Origin: Austwickia sp. TVS 96-490-7B
Lineage (GTDB): Bacteria; Actinomycetota; Actinomycetes; Actinomycetales; Dermatophilaceae
DNA: 64,000 nucleotides
Assembly: GCF_019331795.1 (NCBI RefSeq)
Contig: NZ_JAHPZL010000008.1
Location: 124,001-188,000 of the forward strand
Direction of reading: 5' to 3'
The number at the start of each line of letters is the position of its first letter. The stretch's first letter is position 1. Below, one piece after another: positions 51,212-60,844 of this stretch. The notes below the pieces were generated by a model. It had not been told where the DNA came from, searched no databases, and was given only the letters and a program-made list of their open reading frames with translations. Made by a program: the position numbers and the translations under genes.

Positions 51212-53968
51212 ATGACGGACGTCGAGCGGCTCCTCGGTGACCCGCCGGAGCCACCGACTGGCCCCGGCGCCGACCCACCCAAGCCCGACGCGCACGATGC
51301 GCCGCCCCTCCCCGCGAACTACCCGCATCGGTGGGAAGCCGACGTGGTGCTCCGTGACGGCTCTCTCGCCCAGGTGCGACCCATCGTTCCCGGCGACGCC
51401 GACGGGCTGCGCGCCTTCCACGCCGGACAATCCGAGGAATCCATCTACCTCCGGTTCTTCGCACCTCTGAAAGAACTGTCCGACAAGGATGTGGTCCGGT
51501 TCACCCACGTCGACTATGTCGACCGCGTCGCCCTGGTCGTGACCATGCGCGACGCCATCATCGGGGTAGGCCGATATGACCGGCTCGCCGACGCCACCAC
51601 CGCCGAAGTGGCCTTCAACATTTCCGACCATCACCAGGGCAAAGGCATCGGTTCAGTCCTGCTGGAACATCTCGCCGCCATCGCCCAAGAGCGAGGGATC
51701 GACACCTTCGTCGCCGATGTCCTCCCACAAAACCGCAAGATGATGAAAGTCTTCACCGACGCCGGATACGACGTAGGGCATCACTTCGACGACGGCATCA
51801 TCGCCGTACGGCTGAGTCTGCAAACCACCGCCCGCTCGGCGGAAGTCAGCCTCTCCCGGGAACATCGAGCTGAAGCTGAAAACATGGCCGACGTCCTCGC
51901 CCCACGCTCGGTGGCCGTCGTCGGGGTCAGCCGACGCCCTGATGCACTGGGCAGCATCGTCCTCGACAACATCCTCGACGGTGGCTTCACCGGCCAGATC
52001 TACCCAGTGAACTGCGAAACCGATCAATTCCGAGGCCTCCCCAGCTACGAGCGGGTCAGCGACATCGCCGGTGCTGTCGACCTGGCCGTCATCGCGGTGC
52101 CCGCCGAAGCCGTCCTCGACGTGATCGCCGACTGTGCCGCCAAAAATGTCACCGCCGTCACCGTCATCTCCTCAGGGTTCGCTGAATCCGACGACGACGG
52201 CGTACGACGACAGGACGAACTCCTGCGCCGCGCCCGCGCAGCCGGGATGAGGGTCCTCGGTCCGCTGTCTTTCGGGCTGGTCAATAACCACCCGGACGTG
52301 CAGCTCAACGCCACCATCAGTCGGCGTCCTCCGCCGCGCGGCGGTCTCGGTGTGATGAGCCAATCCGGGGGTCTCGGCGTCGGGCTGCTCACAGCTATCA
52401 CCCGCCGAGGACTCGGTGTGTCCACCTTTGTTTCTTCCGGCAACCGCATCGACATTTCCGGCAATGACCTCATGCAGTACTGGATCGACGACGACCACAC
52501 CCGGGTCGTGGGGATGTACCTCGAATCGGTGGGCAACCCCCGCAAATACAGTCGGATCGCCCGGCAGCTCGCGTTGCGCAAACCAGTGATCGTCGTGAAA
52601 TCAGACGCCCTCGCCGTCCCTCCCGGACATCGCGCCCGAGCCCCACGCATCTCGCCCGCCGCCTTCGACGCTCTCTTGCAACAAGCTGGCGTCATCCGCG
52701 CCCACACCATCCATCAACTCGTCGACATTGCTGAACTGGTCGCCCACCAACCACTCCCCACCGGCAACCAGATCGTGATCGTCAGCAACTCTGACGGACT
52801 GTCCCAGGTCATCGCGGACGCAGCCCTATCCCGAGGCCTCGTCCTCGCCCGCAACCCCGTACGGGTCCCAGCCAATGCCACCGCCCGCGATGTCCAGACC
52901 GCCATGGACGCTGCCTTCGCCGCAGCACCCGACGCTGTCGTGGTCTGCCTGATCCCGCCGCTACAGTCCTCAGACGAGACTGTCGCCACCACCGTCGCCC
53001 ACGCCTGCTGGGGGCACAACATTCCCTGCGTAGCAACCTTCCTAGGGATGCGTGATGTCTCCGAATCCCTTTACAGAGCAGGGGAACCCCAACCCGACAT
53101 GGGACCAAATCTCCGTCGAGTCATCCCGTTGTATCAAACCGCCGTGGACGGCGTCGAAGCGCTCGCCCGAGTCGCCAAGTACGCCCTATGGCGAGAAGCG
53201 GACCACGGCGAACACGTCCGCCCCCGAGGACTCAATCGTGCTGGAGCCCAACACCTCGTCGACGCTGTCCTGCAAGTCGACCCCGCCGGACGCGCGCTCA
53301 CCTCCGGTGAAGCTCACACCCTGCTCGCCGCCTACGGCATCCATCTCTGGCCAGCCACCCGGGCCGCCAACCCTGAAGAGGCGGTCGCAGCGGCCGCGCA
53401 GATCGGTTATCCGGTGGTGGTGCGTGCCCTCGCTGACGATCTCAGATCCCACCCAGGGTCCGGTGCGGTCCACGCCGACCTGCATTCTGATCACGCTGTT
53501 CGTGACGCCTACATCGCGATGTCCACCCGGCTGGCCGACCATCCCGATCCGCAACTGGCTGTCCAACGGATGGCCCCTCCCGGTGTCGCCACCACCCTGT
53601 GTTCCCACGAGGACCCGCTCTTCGGCCCGGTCGTCAGCTTTGGCATCGCTGGTCCCGCAACGGACCTCCTCGGCGATCTCAGCTACCGCATCCCCCCACT
53701 GACCGACGTCGATGCTCGAGACCTGATCGACTCCCTGCGGGCTGCTCCGCTCCTCACCGGCCAACGCGGCCGCCCTCCCGTGGATCGAGCCGTAGTAGAG
53801 GATCTCATTTTGCGGGTCGCCGCATTGGCCGATGACCTTCCCGAGATCGCAGCGTTAGAACTCGACCCGATCATCACGCACGAGACGGGAGCAGAGGTCC
53901 TAGGCGCTCATATCGACGTCGCTCCCGCCCCGGCACGCCGGGACGCAGGACGACGCGCACTCACCTAA
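51212..53968 (+). CDS. GNAT acetyltransferase / NDP-forming acyl-CoA synthetase-like fusion (Pat-type protein acetyltransferase)
   Basis: A 918-residue protein. Residues 35-200 are a GNAT domain (LRDGSLAQVRPIVPGDADGLRAFH, VAFNISDHHQGKGIGSVLLEHLA with the acetyl-CoA pyrophosphate loop QGKGIG). From about 225 it is a CoA-binding and succinyl-CoA-ligase-like pair (PRSVAVVGVSRRPDALGSIVLDNIL, GVMSQSGGLGVGLLTAITRRGLGVSTFVSSGNRIDISGNDLMQYW), and the last 230 residues are an ATP-grasp fold (LLAAYGIHLWP, GYPVVVRA). The catalytic histidine expected after SGGL in true synthetases is not evident, as in PatA/PatZ enzymes where this part is regulatory. Likely lysine acetylation of metabolic enzymes (such as acetyl-CoA synthetase). 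Confidence 0.88.
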   Translation: MTDVERLLGDPPEPPTGPGADPPKPDAHDAPPLPANYPHRWEADVVLRDGSLAQVRPIVPGDADGLRAFHAGQSEESIYLRFFAPLKELSDKDVVRFTHVDYVDRVALVVTMRDAIIGVGRYDRLADATTAEVAFNISDHHQGKGIGSVLLEHLAAIAQERGIDTFVADVLPQNRKMMKVFTDAGYDVGHHFDDGIIAVRLSLQTTARSAEVSLSREHRAEAENMADVLAPRSVAVVGVSRRPDALGSIVLDNILDGGFTGQIYPVNCETDQFRGLPSYERVSDIAGAVDLAVIAVPAEAVLDVIADCAAKNVTAVTVISSGFAESDDDGVRRQDELLRRARAAGMRVLGPLSFGLVNNHPDVQLNATISRRPPPRGGLGVMSQSGGLGVGLLTAITRRGLGVSTFVSSGNRIDISGNDLMQYWIDDDHTRVVGMYLESVGNPRKYSRIARQLALRKPVIVVKSDALAVPPGHRARAPRISPAAFDALLQQAGVIRAHTIHQLVDIAELVAHQPLPTGNQIVIVSNSDGLSQVIADAALSRGLVLARNPVRVPANATARDVQTAMDAAFAAAPDAVVVCLIPPLQSSDETVATTVAHACWGHNIPCVATFLGMRDVSESLYRAGEPQPDMGPNLRRVIPLYQTAVDGVEALARVAKYALWREADHGEHVRPRGLNRAGAQHLVDAVLQVDPAGRALTSGEAHTLLAAYGIHLWPATRAANPEEAVAAAAQIGYPVVVRALADDLRSHPGSGAVHADLHSDHAVRDAYIAMSTRLADHPDPQLAVQRMAPPGVATTLCSHEDPLFGPVVSFGIAGPATDLLGDLSYRIPPLTDVDARDLIDSLRAAPLLTGQRGRPPVDRAVVEDLILRVAALADDLPEIAALELDPIITHETGAEVLGAHIDVAPAPARRDAGRRALT

Positions 53969-53985
53969 TGGGTGAAGATTGATCC

Positions 53986-54582
53986 ATGAACACCCCCGGA
54001 CGTCCCGCCGGCGAGCTGACTCTGCCCGCCGATCTCCACCGCGGCATCGAACAGGCTGGCTATTACCCGGCCCTGGTCGCTGACGTCGTCGCTACGGCGA
54101 TCGCCGGGGACCAGGTGGTCTCCCACCTCGTGCATCAGGAGACCACCTTCGACCACGACACGGTTCGACGGCATGTCACAGTCCTGGTGCTCACCCCGAC
54201 CCGTCTGGTCGTCGCCCATGCCGACGACCACGGAGCAGACGAGGATGCGCCGGTAGCGACTGTCACCGCCACCAGCGAATCGATCCCGCTGACCGGAGTC
54301 CGTGGAGTGATGCTCACCCACGTCGTCGCTGACCCGGAACGGTACCGGCGAGGAGCCCTCGGCCACGAAATTACCGTCACGATCGGGTGGGGATCGGTCA
54401 ACCGGGTCGATTTGCTCCCCGCGACCTGCGGCGACCCCAATTGTGACGCCGACCACGGCTATGAGGGCACCGTCACTGCGGACGACATCAGTCTGCGCAT
54501 CAGCTCCGTCGCTGACGGGGAAGCCAAACTCCGGGAAGCCATGGGCTTCGCGCACGCTTTGCAGGCCGCGACGGCCCGGTGA
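53986..54582 (+). CDS. DUF5998 family protein
   Basis: A 198-residue actinobacterial protein. Diagnostic segments include LPADLHRGIEQAGYYPALVADVV, VVSHLVHQETTFDHDTVRRHVTVLVLTPTRLVVAHADDH, and CGDPNCDADHGYEGTVTADDISLRIS (possible metal-binding Cys-His). Streptomyces members lie in the same place, between the Pat-like or sortase-type genes and an alkaline-phosphatase-family gene. Function unknown. The stop overlaps the next start. Confidence 0.88.
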   Translation: MNTPGRPAGELTLPADLHRGIEQAGYYPALVADVVATAIAGDQVVSHLVHQETTFDHDTVRRHVTVLVLTPTRLVVAHADDHGADEDAPVATVTATSESIPLTGVRGVMLTHVVADPERYRRGALGHEITVTIGWGSVNRVDLLPATCGDPNCDADHGYEGTVTADDISLRISSVADGEAKLREAMGFAHALQAATAR

Positions 54583-55835
54583 TGGTGGGTCTGCACGAAT
54601 CCCCAGATGAGGCAGCTCATTGCGGGTCGGTGAGCGCTGCCACCGACCCTGAGTTGATGACACCGAGGTACGACGGCGCAGGCCTAGCCGGGGTGCTCCC
54701 TGCAGTGTCTGCGGCCCTCGGAGTTCCGCTACCAGGCTTGCCCTCCCCGCAAGACCCTGACTGGCCCATGCCGGCTGTGCCGCCAGCCCGGCGGGCCGTG
54801 GTGGTGCTCGTCGACGGTCTGGGCTTGGAGTTGCTCCGACGACGCAGCGGTCATGCGCCGTACCTGCGTTCGTTGCTGCCAGACGCGGGCGCGATCACCT
54901 CTGGGTTTCCCTCCACGACGGCGACCAGCATGGGGACCTTCGGCACCGGGCTTCCCCCGGGCGCGCACGGCCTGGTCGGATACGAGGTGCTCGTTCCTGA
55001 ACGCGACCGACTGGTTAACGAACTCAGCTGGCTCGACGGACCTGATCCGCTCGCTTGGCAACCCTCGTCCACGGTCTTCGAGCAGCTCACAGCCGCGGAC
55101 GTCCCAGTCACGATGATTGGTCCGGCGTACTTCGACGGCTCCGGATTGACCCGAGCAGCGTTGCGGGGCGCGACCTTCCGGGCAGCCGACCAACCCCACG
55201 CCCGAGTTCCTGCAGCGTTGGCTGCGCTCCGGGCACATCCACGTTGCCTGGTCTACCTGTATTGGGGCGAGGTGGACCGTGCCGGACATGAACACGGTTG
55301 TGCCAGCAGCAAATGGGGGGAAGCAGTCGAGGAAGTCGATGCGGCGCTCCGACGACTCGCTGGTCAGCTGCCCCCGGACACGCTGTTGGTCGTCACCGCC
55401 GATCACGGCATGGTTGACATCCCCTTCGCTGACCGGATCGACCTCGCTATTGAACCAGAGCTCGGGGACGGGGTGCGACACCTTGGCGGCGAAGCCCGTT
55501 CCCCACAGCTCTATGTCCGTCCAGGTGCGACGACCGACGTCTGGCAGCGGTGGAACGAACGACTGGGCGACCAAGCGCACGTCCTCACCCGTCAAGAAGC
55601 GTTGGACGCTGGCTGGTTTGGCCCACCTGGCACCGCCGAAGCGGCTATCCGACGTGAAGAGGTCTCCCGACGTATCGGCGACATCGTCATCAGCTGCCGA
55701 TCCGCAGTGGCCGTGGTCGACAGTCGCTGCCAACCACCTCGCTTGTTGCGGCTGCTGGGTTTGCACGGCGCCTTGACCCGTGACGAGGTCCTCGTCCCCT
55801 TGCTGATTCGTCATCCAGGAGGTGGCCGTGGCTGA
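54582..55835 (+). CDS. Alkaline phosphatase family / nucleotide pyrophosphatase-like phosphodiesterase
   Basis: A 417-residue metal-dependent phosphodiesterase. VVLVDGLGLELL carries the first metal-binding aspartate, TSGFPSTTATSMGTFGTGLPPGAHGLVGYE the catalytic threonine, YLYWGEVDRAGHEHG the second metal site, and VVTADHGMVDIP the third (DHG). No signal peptide, so probably cytoplasmic. Natural substrate unknown. ATG 54582 overlaps the DUF5998 stop; the next gene (tdk) overlaps its end. Confidence 0.88.
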   Translation: MVGLHESPDEAAHCGSVSAATDPELMTPRYDGAGLAGVLPAVSAALGVPLPGLPSPQDPDWPMPAVPPARRAVVVLVDGLGLELLRRRSGHAPYLRSLLPDAGAITSGFPSTTATSMGTFGTGLPPGAHGLVGYEVLVPERDRLVNELSWLDGPDPLAWQPSSTVFEQLTAADVPVTMIGPAYFDGSGLTRAALRGATFRAADQPHARVPAALAALRAHPRCLVYLYWGEVDRAGHEHGCASSKWGEAVEEVDAALRRLAGQLPPDTLLVVTADHGMVDIPFADRIDLAIEPELGDGVRHLGGEARSPQLYVRPGATTDVWQRWNERLGDQAHVLTRQEALDAGWFGPPGTAEAAIRREEVSRRIGDIVISCRSAVAVVDSRCQPPRLLRLLGLHGALTRDEVLVPLLIRHPGGGRG

Positions 55836-56604
55836 GATGGTGTTCTTCTCCGGGACGATGGACTGTGGGAAGTCGACGTTGGCGCTGCAACTGGATCACA
55901 CCCATCGCAACCGTGGCCGGGCTGGACTGATCTTCACCAAGTTGGACCGGGCTGGCGAGCGAGTGATTTCCTCCCGGTTAGGGTTGGAACGCCCAGCCGT
56001 TGAGGTCGTGGATGACCTCGACTTCTGGGAGGTGGTCGTCGACCATGCCAGTAGCGGCGGCCGGGTCGACTACCTCGTCTGTGACGAAGCTCAGTTCTAC
56101 ACCGCGGCGCAGATCGATCAGCTCGCCCGAGTCACCGACGAGCTCGGAGTCGACGTCTTTGCCTTCGGCATCACCGCCGATTTTCGAGCCCAATTGTTCT
56201 GCGGCAGCAAACGCCTCATTGAACTCGCCGATCGCGTCGAAGTCCTTCAGGTGCAAGCCTTGTGCTGGTGTGGGCGGCGCGCCACCCACAACGCCCGCGT
56301 CGTCGATGGGGTGATGGTGGTTGAGGGAGACCAGGTCGTCGTGGGTGACGTCAACGACGCTGCTGGTACGACGGCAGTTCCTGCCCCACCGGCGATGCCA
56401 CGACCCAGCGAAGTCGAGTACGAAGTCCTATGCCGCCGGCACTACATGCGCCGGATGACCTCGCATGTTGCAGGTCAACGGTCGCCGTCCCCGGAAGTGT
56501 TGCCCTTCGACGTGGACAACAGGGCGCACCGATACCAGAGCACTCCACCCCCGTCCGCTGACCAGAGAGGACAGCTCACTCCCGACCGCGGTGACCAAAC
56601 ATGA
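55828..56604 (+). CDS. tdk: Thymidine kinase
   Basis: Phosphorylates thymidine in the pyrimidine salvage pathway. GTG 55828 follows AGGAGG at ideal spacing (GTG 55822 is also in frame); 258 residues. P-loop FFSGTMDCGKSTLALQL, lasso/base-binding VDYLVCDEAQFYTAAQID with the catalytic glutamate, FGITADFRAQLFCGSKRLIELAD, and the zinc ligands CWCGRRATHNAR and CRRHY. The C-terminal 50 residues are an unconserved extension (SPEVLPFDVDNRAHRYQS). It overlaps the previous stop and converges with sepH, sharing 29 bp of 3' ends. Confidence 0.93.
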   Translation: MAEMVFFSGTMDCGKSTLALQLDHTHRNRGRAGLIFTKLDRAGERVISSRLGLERPAVEVVDDLDFWEVVVDHASSGGRVDYLVCDEAQFYTAAQIDQLARVTDELGVDVFAFGITADFRAQLFCGSKRLIELADRVEVLQVQALCWCGRRATHNARVVDGVMVVEGDQVVVGDVNDAAGTTAVPAPPAMPRPSEVEYEVLCRRHYMRRMTSHVAGQRSPSPEVLPFDVDNRAHRYQSTPPPSADQRGQLTPDRGDQT

Positions 56605-58021
56605 TGTCGTCCCAGCTGGGAACACTGGCCCGGCCCTTGGCGCGAGATCGAACCGTGCGACGGGCCGAATCCTCCGCATCACCGGTCCCTGGAGCCGTCG
56701 AGACGGTCTCGTCGTCATTTTCCCCGGTCGTGATCTCCACCCCGCGCTCATGGCCACGGCCATCCCGCCCGGAGCGGCGTACCGTCCGACCTGCCGCACC
56801 ACCTAAACCACCACGATGGATGCCGTCCGGAAGGCTCTCCTCCCGCTGCCAGGTGTCCTCAACAGCTGGCCCTTCCTCTGCTGAAGGGCTCGTACGGCGA
56901 GGCCGTGGCGTCGGCCCGTTGCGCCGCACACGACGAGGACCCTCCTGGCGGGCCAGGGCAGCTGCCGCTGGTTCCGGGCGACCATCCACGTCATCAGGGC
57001 AAGGGTCACTGTGCGCACCCGGCGGAGGCGGCATGATCTCCGGGTCATAACCAAAATCCACCAGCGGAACGGCGTCCTCCGGGGTCGGCTCATCCAACGG
57101 TGGGACCGTCGTAGGAGACAAGTCCGCAGGACCGGCGTGACGGACATCAAGATGCGGGGACCGCCGTGACACCGCTGGACGAGAGGGCCCACCACGTCGC
57201 CCCGCCGCCGAATGATGCCGGACCGCATCCATCAGTTCAAAGCCGTCATCCTCCCCTTCCGGACCCCACTCACCCTCACTAGCATCGGCGACCTCCATGG
57301 GACGCGCGACATCTTCGACCGCCGATTCATCCACCGCCAGCCGCGAGGGGAAGGCCCGACCCTGCTGCTCACTGCTGTCGCTCCGACCAAAGGGCGTGGT
57401 CCGGCGGCCCCGAGTCGCCACCCGACTGGCGTGATAAGGCGATTCGGAATCGTCATCCGCGGAAAGCCACAACGCCTCGTCATCAAGAGCATGCACCGTC
57501 CCGGTCTGTCTGGAATACGACCACGACGCCTGCCTAGCCCGCCCACCAGCAGCGAAAGCCGCAACGACCGTCCACGCACCGTCCTCAGAACGCCACGAAT
57601 CCCACACCACCGCATCCGCAGGAACGCCCCGCGAGGTCAACCGCTCAGTGACCCGCGCCGACAGTGTCGTCTCCGCCCCACCCTGGCGCGAACGCAACCG
57701 CGACCGCCCCGCCGACTCCGCAATGTATTCGCGCTCAGCCAGGATCGGCCCGTCATACCGATGCACTTTCTCCACGGTCCAACCGGCACGCTCAGCAGCC
57801 TCCTCCGCTGTGGCGCCCGCCCGGATCATGGCCTGCACCTCCCGCGGCCCCAACGTGCGAGAACGATCCGCCCCACCATTCCCGGCCATCGACCGCGCCT
57901 CGCGACGTACCGCCTGGCGCACCGCGTCGTCCAGACGAAGGCGATACTCGACACCGGAGCCATCAACAAGGAACAGGAACTCGCCGTCCTCGTGAACTCC
58001 GATCAGATGCAGGTCCTGCAT
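56576..58021 (-). CDS. sepH: Septation protein SepH
   Basis: Actinobacterial cell-division protein that stimulates FtsZ assembly at the division site. 481 residues. The N-terminal DUF3071 domain holds MQDLHLIGVHEDGEFLFLVDGSGVEYRLRLDD and a helix-turn-helix-like LGPREVQAMIRAGATAEEAAERAGWTVEKVHRYDGPILAEREYIA. A long disordered central region rich in Pro, Gly and acidic residues follows, and the conserved C-terminal motif GRASVPSWDDIMFG. Position beside tdk and ferrochelatase is common in the phylum. Confidence 0.93.
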   Translation of the reverse strand: MQDLHLIGVHEDGEFLFLVDGSGVEYRLRLDDAVRQAVRREARSMAGNGGADRSRTLGPREVQAMIRAGATAEEAAERAGWTVEKVHRYDGPILAEREYIAESAGRSRLRSRQGGAETTLSARVTERLTSRGVPADAVVWDSWRSEDGAWTVVAAFAAGGRARQASWSYSRQTGTVHALDDEALWLSADDDSESPYHASRVATRGRRTTPFGRSDSSEQQGRAFPSRLAVDESAVEDVARPMEVADASEGEWGPEGEDDGFELMDAVRHHSAAGRRGGPSRPAVSRRSPHLDVRHAGPADLSPTTVPPLDEPTPEDAVPLVDFGYDPEIMPPPPGAHSDPCPDDVDGRPEPAAAALARQEGPRRVRRNGPTPRPRRTSPSAEEGPAVEDTWQREESLPDGIHRGGLGGAAGRTVRRSGRDGRGHERGVEITTGENDDETVSTAPGTGDAEDSARRTVRSRAKGRASVPSWDDIMFGHRGRE

Positions 58022-58209
58022 GGTCGCCTCTCAGCATGGGGTAGATGCACGCCCGACTCTGCCACGTCAGGCCCGTCTGTGGTATCGGCCACGCCGCACG
58101 TCACTTCCAGACGTCCGCCCAGGGATCCCCCCACCCCACCGCAGCACGTCGACCCTACTCGACCCCGGTACGGTGGTCACCCCGACCGCCCAGCCGAAGG
58201 ATCAAGAGC

Positions 58210-59343
58210 ATGCCGACCGACGCGCTCGCGCCGTACGACGCCGTCCTCATCCATAGTTTCGGCGGACCGGAGCGGCAAGAGGACGTCCTGCCCTTCCTAG
58301 AACGAGTCACCGGAGGACGCGGCATCCCCCGAGAACGCCTGGAAGAAGTCGGCAGCCACTACACCGCTCGCGGCGGCCGCAGCCCCATTAACGACGAAAC
58401 TCGTGCCCTACGGGACGCACTCGCAACAGAACTCGAACGTCGAGGAGCCCCCCGACCCGTGGTCTGGGGTAACCGCTTCGCTGAACCCTTCACCGCTCAA
58501 ACGCTCACCGACGCCGCCGAGCACGGCTGGCGTCGCCTCATCGCCATCACCACTAGCGCTTATCCCTCGTACTCGGGATGCCGCTCTTACCGTGAAGACT
58601 TGGCAAGCGCGCTCACCGAGATCCGACGCGCTCACCCCGACATGCCGTTGCATGTCGACCGAATCAGCCCCTACGCCACGCACCCCGGATTCAGCCAGAC
58701 CACAGCGCGTCTGGCCGCTGATGCCGTTGCCGCTCTGCTTCAGGACACCGGCTTGCCCGCGGACTCAGTCCGGCTGGTCTGCGTCACCCATTCGATCCCC
58801 CACGCCCAAGACGACATGTCTGGGCTCCCACCCGGCGGGGCCTACACGCGCTGGCATCACGAGATCACGGCCGCCGTCACTCACCATGTCGCCGTCACCC
58901 ACGGTCTTCCCGACCTCCCAGACCTGGCCTACTGCTCTCGCTCGGGACCACCAACCCAGCCCTGGTTGGAACCAGACATCAGCGATCGCATCACCGCCCT
59001 CGCTGCAGATGGCGTGCGCGGCGTAGTCGTCGCCCCCGTCGGATTCACCGCGGACCACATGGAAGTCGTCTACGACCTCGACGAGACCGCAGCTGCAGTT
59101 GCCCACAGCCACGCGATGGCCTTCACCCGGGTGCCTACCGTGCGGTGCGACCCCGAATTCGTCGCTGCGCTCGCTGATTTGATCACTGAGCGTGCTGCTC
59201 AGGTCCGTGATCATGATGATATTTCTCCTCGTGCTGGGGATATTGGGTGTGCCCGGGGGTGCTGTCCTAATCCGCGGGGATGGCGCCCTGCTGTCGGGGA
59301 GGACGACGTGGAACCCACTGCTTTTTCGGGAGGGCAGGCATGA
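58210..59343 (+). CDS. cpfC: Ferrochelatase (coproporphyrin type)
   Basis: Inserts Fe2+ into coproporphyrin III in the Gram-positive haem pathway. ATG 58210; 377 residues. Blocks: VLIHSFGGPERQEDVLPFLERVTGGRGIPRERL, TSAYPSYSGCRSYREDL, and VCVTHSIPHAQDD with the catalytic histidine; VVVAPVGFTADHMEVVYDLD has the glutamate. C-terminal GCARGCCPNP plus the internal GCRSY cysteine supply four ligands for the [2Fe-2S] cluster known in actinobacterial enzymes. The stop overlaps the IMPase start (ATGA). Confidence 0.93.
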   Translation: MPTDALAPYDAVLIHSFGGPERQEDVLPFLERVTGGRGIPRERLEEVGSHYTARGGRSPINDETRALRDALATELERRGAPRPVVWGNRFAEPFTAQTLTDAAEHGWRRLIAITTSAYPSYSGCRSYREDLASALTEIRRAHPDMPLHVDRISPYATHPGFSQTTARLAADAVAALLQDTGLPADSVRLVCVTHSIPHAQDDMSGLPPGGAYTRWHHEITAAVTHHVAVTHGLPDLPDLAYCSRSGPPTQPWLEPDISDRITALAADGVRGVVVAPVGFTADHMEVVYDLDETAAAVAHSHAMAFTRVPTVRCDPEFVAALADLITERAAQVRDHDDISPRAGDIGCARGCCPNPRGWRPAVGEDDVEPTAFSGGQA

Positions 59344-60308
59344 GCGATCCCGCAGAGTGGATGCCGTGGACGCGCGAGGTGCCCGCTGACGTCGCGGGGT
59401 GCGTGGGTGTGGATCTGGTTGAGTTGCGGCAGTTAGCGGTGGAGTTGGCCATTGACGGAGCGCTTCTGGCGCGGGACGGGCGGGGTGCGGCTTTAGCGCG
59501 TGCGGGGGCGGTGGACACGAAGAGCACTCAGACCGATGTCGTCACGGTGATGGATCGGGCAGTGGAAGAGCGGTTGCGGGGGCGGTTGGCGGTGGCACGC
59601 CCGCAGGATGCCGTGCTAGGGGAGGAAGCGGGTCAGCACGGTCGTAGCTCGCTGACCTGGGTTCTCGACCCGATCGATGGGACCGTCAACTACGTGTATG
59701 GCCGGGAGGAGTACGGCGTGTCGGTGGCAGCGGTCCTGGGGGATCCTGCTATCCCGGGTCGGTGGGTCACGGTGGCTGGGGCGGTGGCGGCACCGGCGCG
59801 AGGAGTGGTTTTTCATGCACACCGTGGTGGGGGTGCCCGTTGTGATGAGATCGGAACGGTACGCGGGGACATGGGCGGGGTAGGTGCTGAGGCGTCGGGG
59901 ACGCTGTCGGTCACGTCGGTGGACGATCTGGCGGTGACCTTGCTGGCGACTGGTTTTGCCTATGACTCGGATCGGCGGGTGGAGCAGGCTCAGGCGTTGG
60001 TGCCGGTCTTGGGACAGGTTCGAGATATTCGCCGTGGGGGAAGTGCTGCTCTTGATCTGTGTGCGGTTGCGGCAGGGACAGTGGATGCATACGCCGAGCG
60101 GGGGGTGCATGTTTGGGATGTCGCCGCGGGGATGCTCATCGCAGCGGAAGCCGGTGCGCAGGTGGGTTTCTGGATTGCCGGGCCGCGCGCTGAGACCGGG
60201 GTCATGGCTGCGTCACCGGGGATATCCGCGCCGTTGGCGGCCCTGATGACGCAGGCGTATCTTGACGCGTCCCATCCGGTCGAGATGGGGGAGGGGCGCG
60301 TGGGATGA
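59340..60308 (+). CDS. Inositol monophosphatase family protein
   Basis: A 322-residue Mg-dependent phosphatase from ATG 59340. The active-site set: GEEAGQH (metal glutamate), WVLDPIDGTVNYVYG, and HVWDVAAGMLIAAEAGAQV (WDxAAG). Acts on inositol phosphate or another sugar phosphate; possibly a histidinol- or bisphosphatase-like role, since family members vary. The first 20 residues MSDPAEWMPWTREVPADVAG precede the fold. Coupled to ferrochelatase by overlapping stop/start. Confidence 0.9.
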   Translation: MSDPAEWMPWTREVPADVAGCVGVDLVELRQLAVELAIDGALLARDGRGAALARAGAVDTKSTQTDVVTVMDRAVEERLRGRLAVARPQDAVLGEEAGQHGRSSLTWVLDPIDGTVNYVYGREEYGVSVAAVLGDPAIPGRWVTVAGAVAAPARGVVFHAHRGGGARCDEIGTVRGDMGGVGAEASGTLSVTSVDDLAVTLLATGFAYDSDRRVEQAQALVPVLGQVRDIRRGGSAALDLCAVAAGTVDAYAERGVHVWDVAAGMLIAAEAGAQVGFWIAGPRAETGVMAASPGISAPLAALMTQAYLDASHPVEMGEGRVG

Positions 60309-60539
60309 CGGGTAGTGCTCTACCGCCGAGGTTTTGGAAGCGGGTCAGACGTCCAGTTTCGGACATGTCGAGGACCTTTGTGCGGGTCGAGGATGAAACC
60401 CGGCGTCTTTTGGTGCACAATCCCGCTTGGCCGGGCACAGAATCGCCGTCCGGCGCGTTCATCCTCAGGATCGACGCGGGCTCGCTCCGCGTCCCACCGA
60501 TCAGGCGGTTTCCACCAGCATGCCAACAGGGAGAGTTTG

Positions 60540-60842
60540 ATGGCGACTGATTACGACGCCCCTCGCAAGAGTGACGACGACGACCTCGGCGAGGACTCGC
60601 TTGAGGAGCTGAAGGCCCGACGGGGCGATAAGGCTTCCAGCAGCGTCGACGTCGATGAGACCGAGCAAGCCGAAGGCTTCGAGTTGCCCGGCGCGGATTT
60701 GTCCGGGGAGGAGCTTTCGGTCCGGGTCATTCCCAAACAGGCCGATGAATTCACGTGCTCACGGTGCTTCCTCGTTCATCACCGCAGCCAGTTGGCCAAA
60801 GAGGTCAACGGGCAGCCGGTGTGCTCGGAGTGCGCGGGCTGA
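60540..60842 (+). CDS. DUF4193 family protein
   Basis: A 100-residue acidic protein from ATG 60540 behind GGGAGAG. The N-terminal half is disordered ([22 protein letters not shown]), the second half has [30 protein letters not shown], a small zinc ribbon of two CxxC pairs. Highly conserved across actinobacteria, always next to dut or DUF3093; unknown function. The 231 bp before it hold no convincing gene and probably its promoter. Confidence 0.92.
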   Translation: MATDYDAPRKSDDDDLGEDSLEELKARRGDKASSSVDVDETEQAEGFELPGADLSGEELSVRVIPKQADEFTCSRCFLVHHRSQLAKEVNGQPVCSECAG

Positions 60843-60844
60843 AC

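Noticed and set aside
50836-51634. Long upstream extension of the fruK frame
   Set aside because: Open only by high GC; the GTG at 50839 has a good ribosome site and begins the conserved PfkB fold, and the extension runs antisense into the Pat-like gene.
60305-60550. 81-codon open frame with ATGA overlap after the inositol monophosphatase
   Set aside because: The overlap is tempting, but there is no ribosome site, codon bias is poor, and its end runs into the well-supported DUF4193 start. It more likely marks the promoter region of DUF4193.
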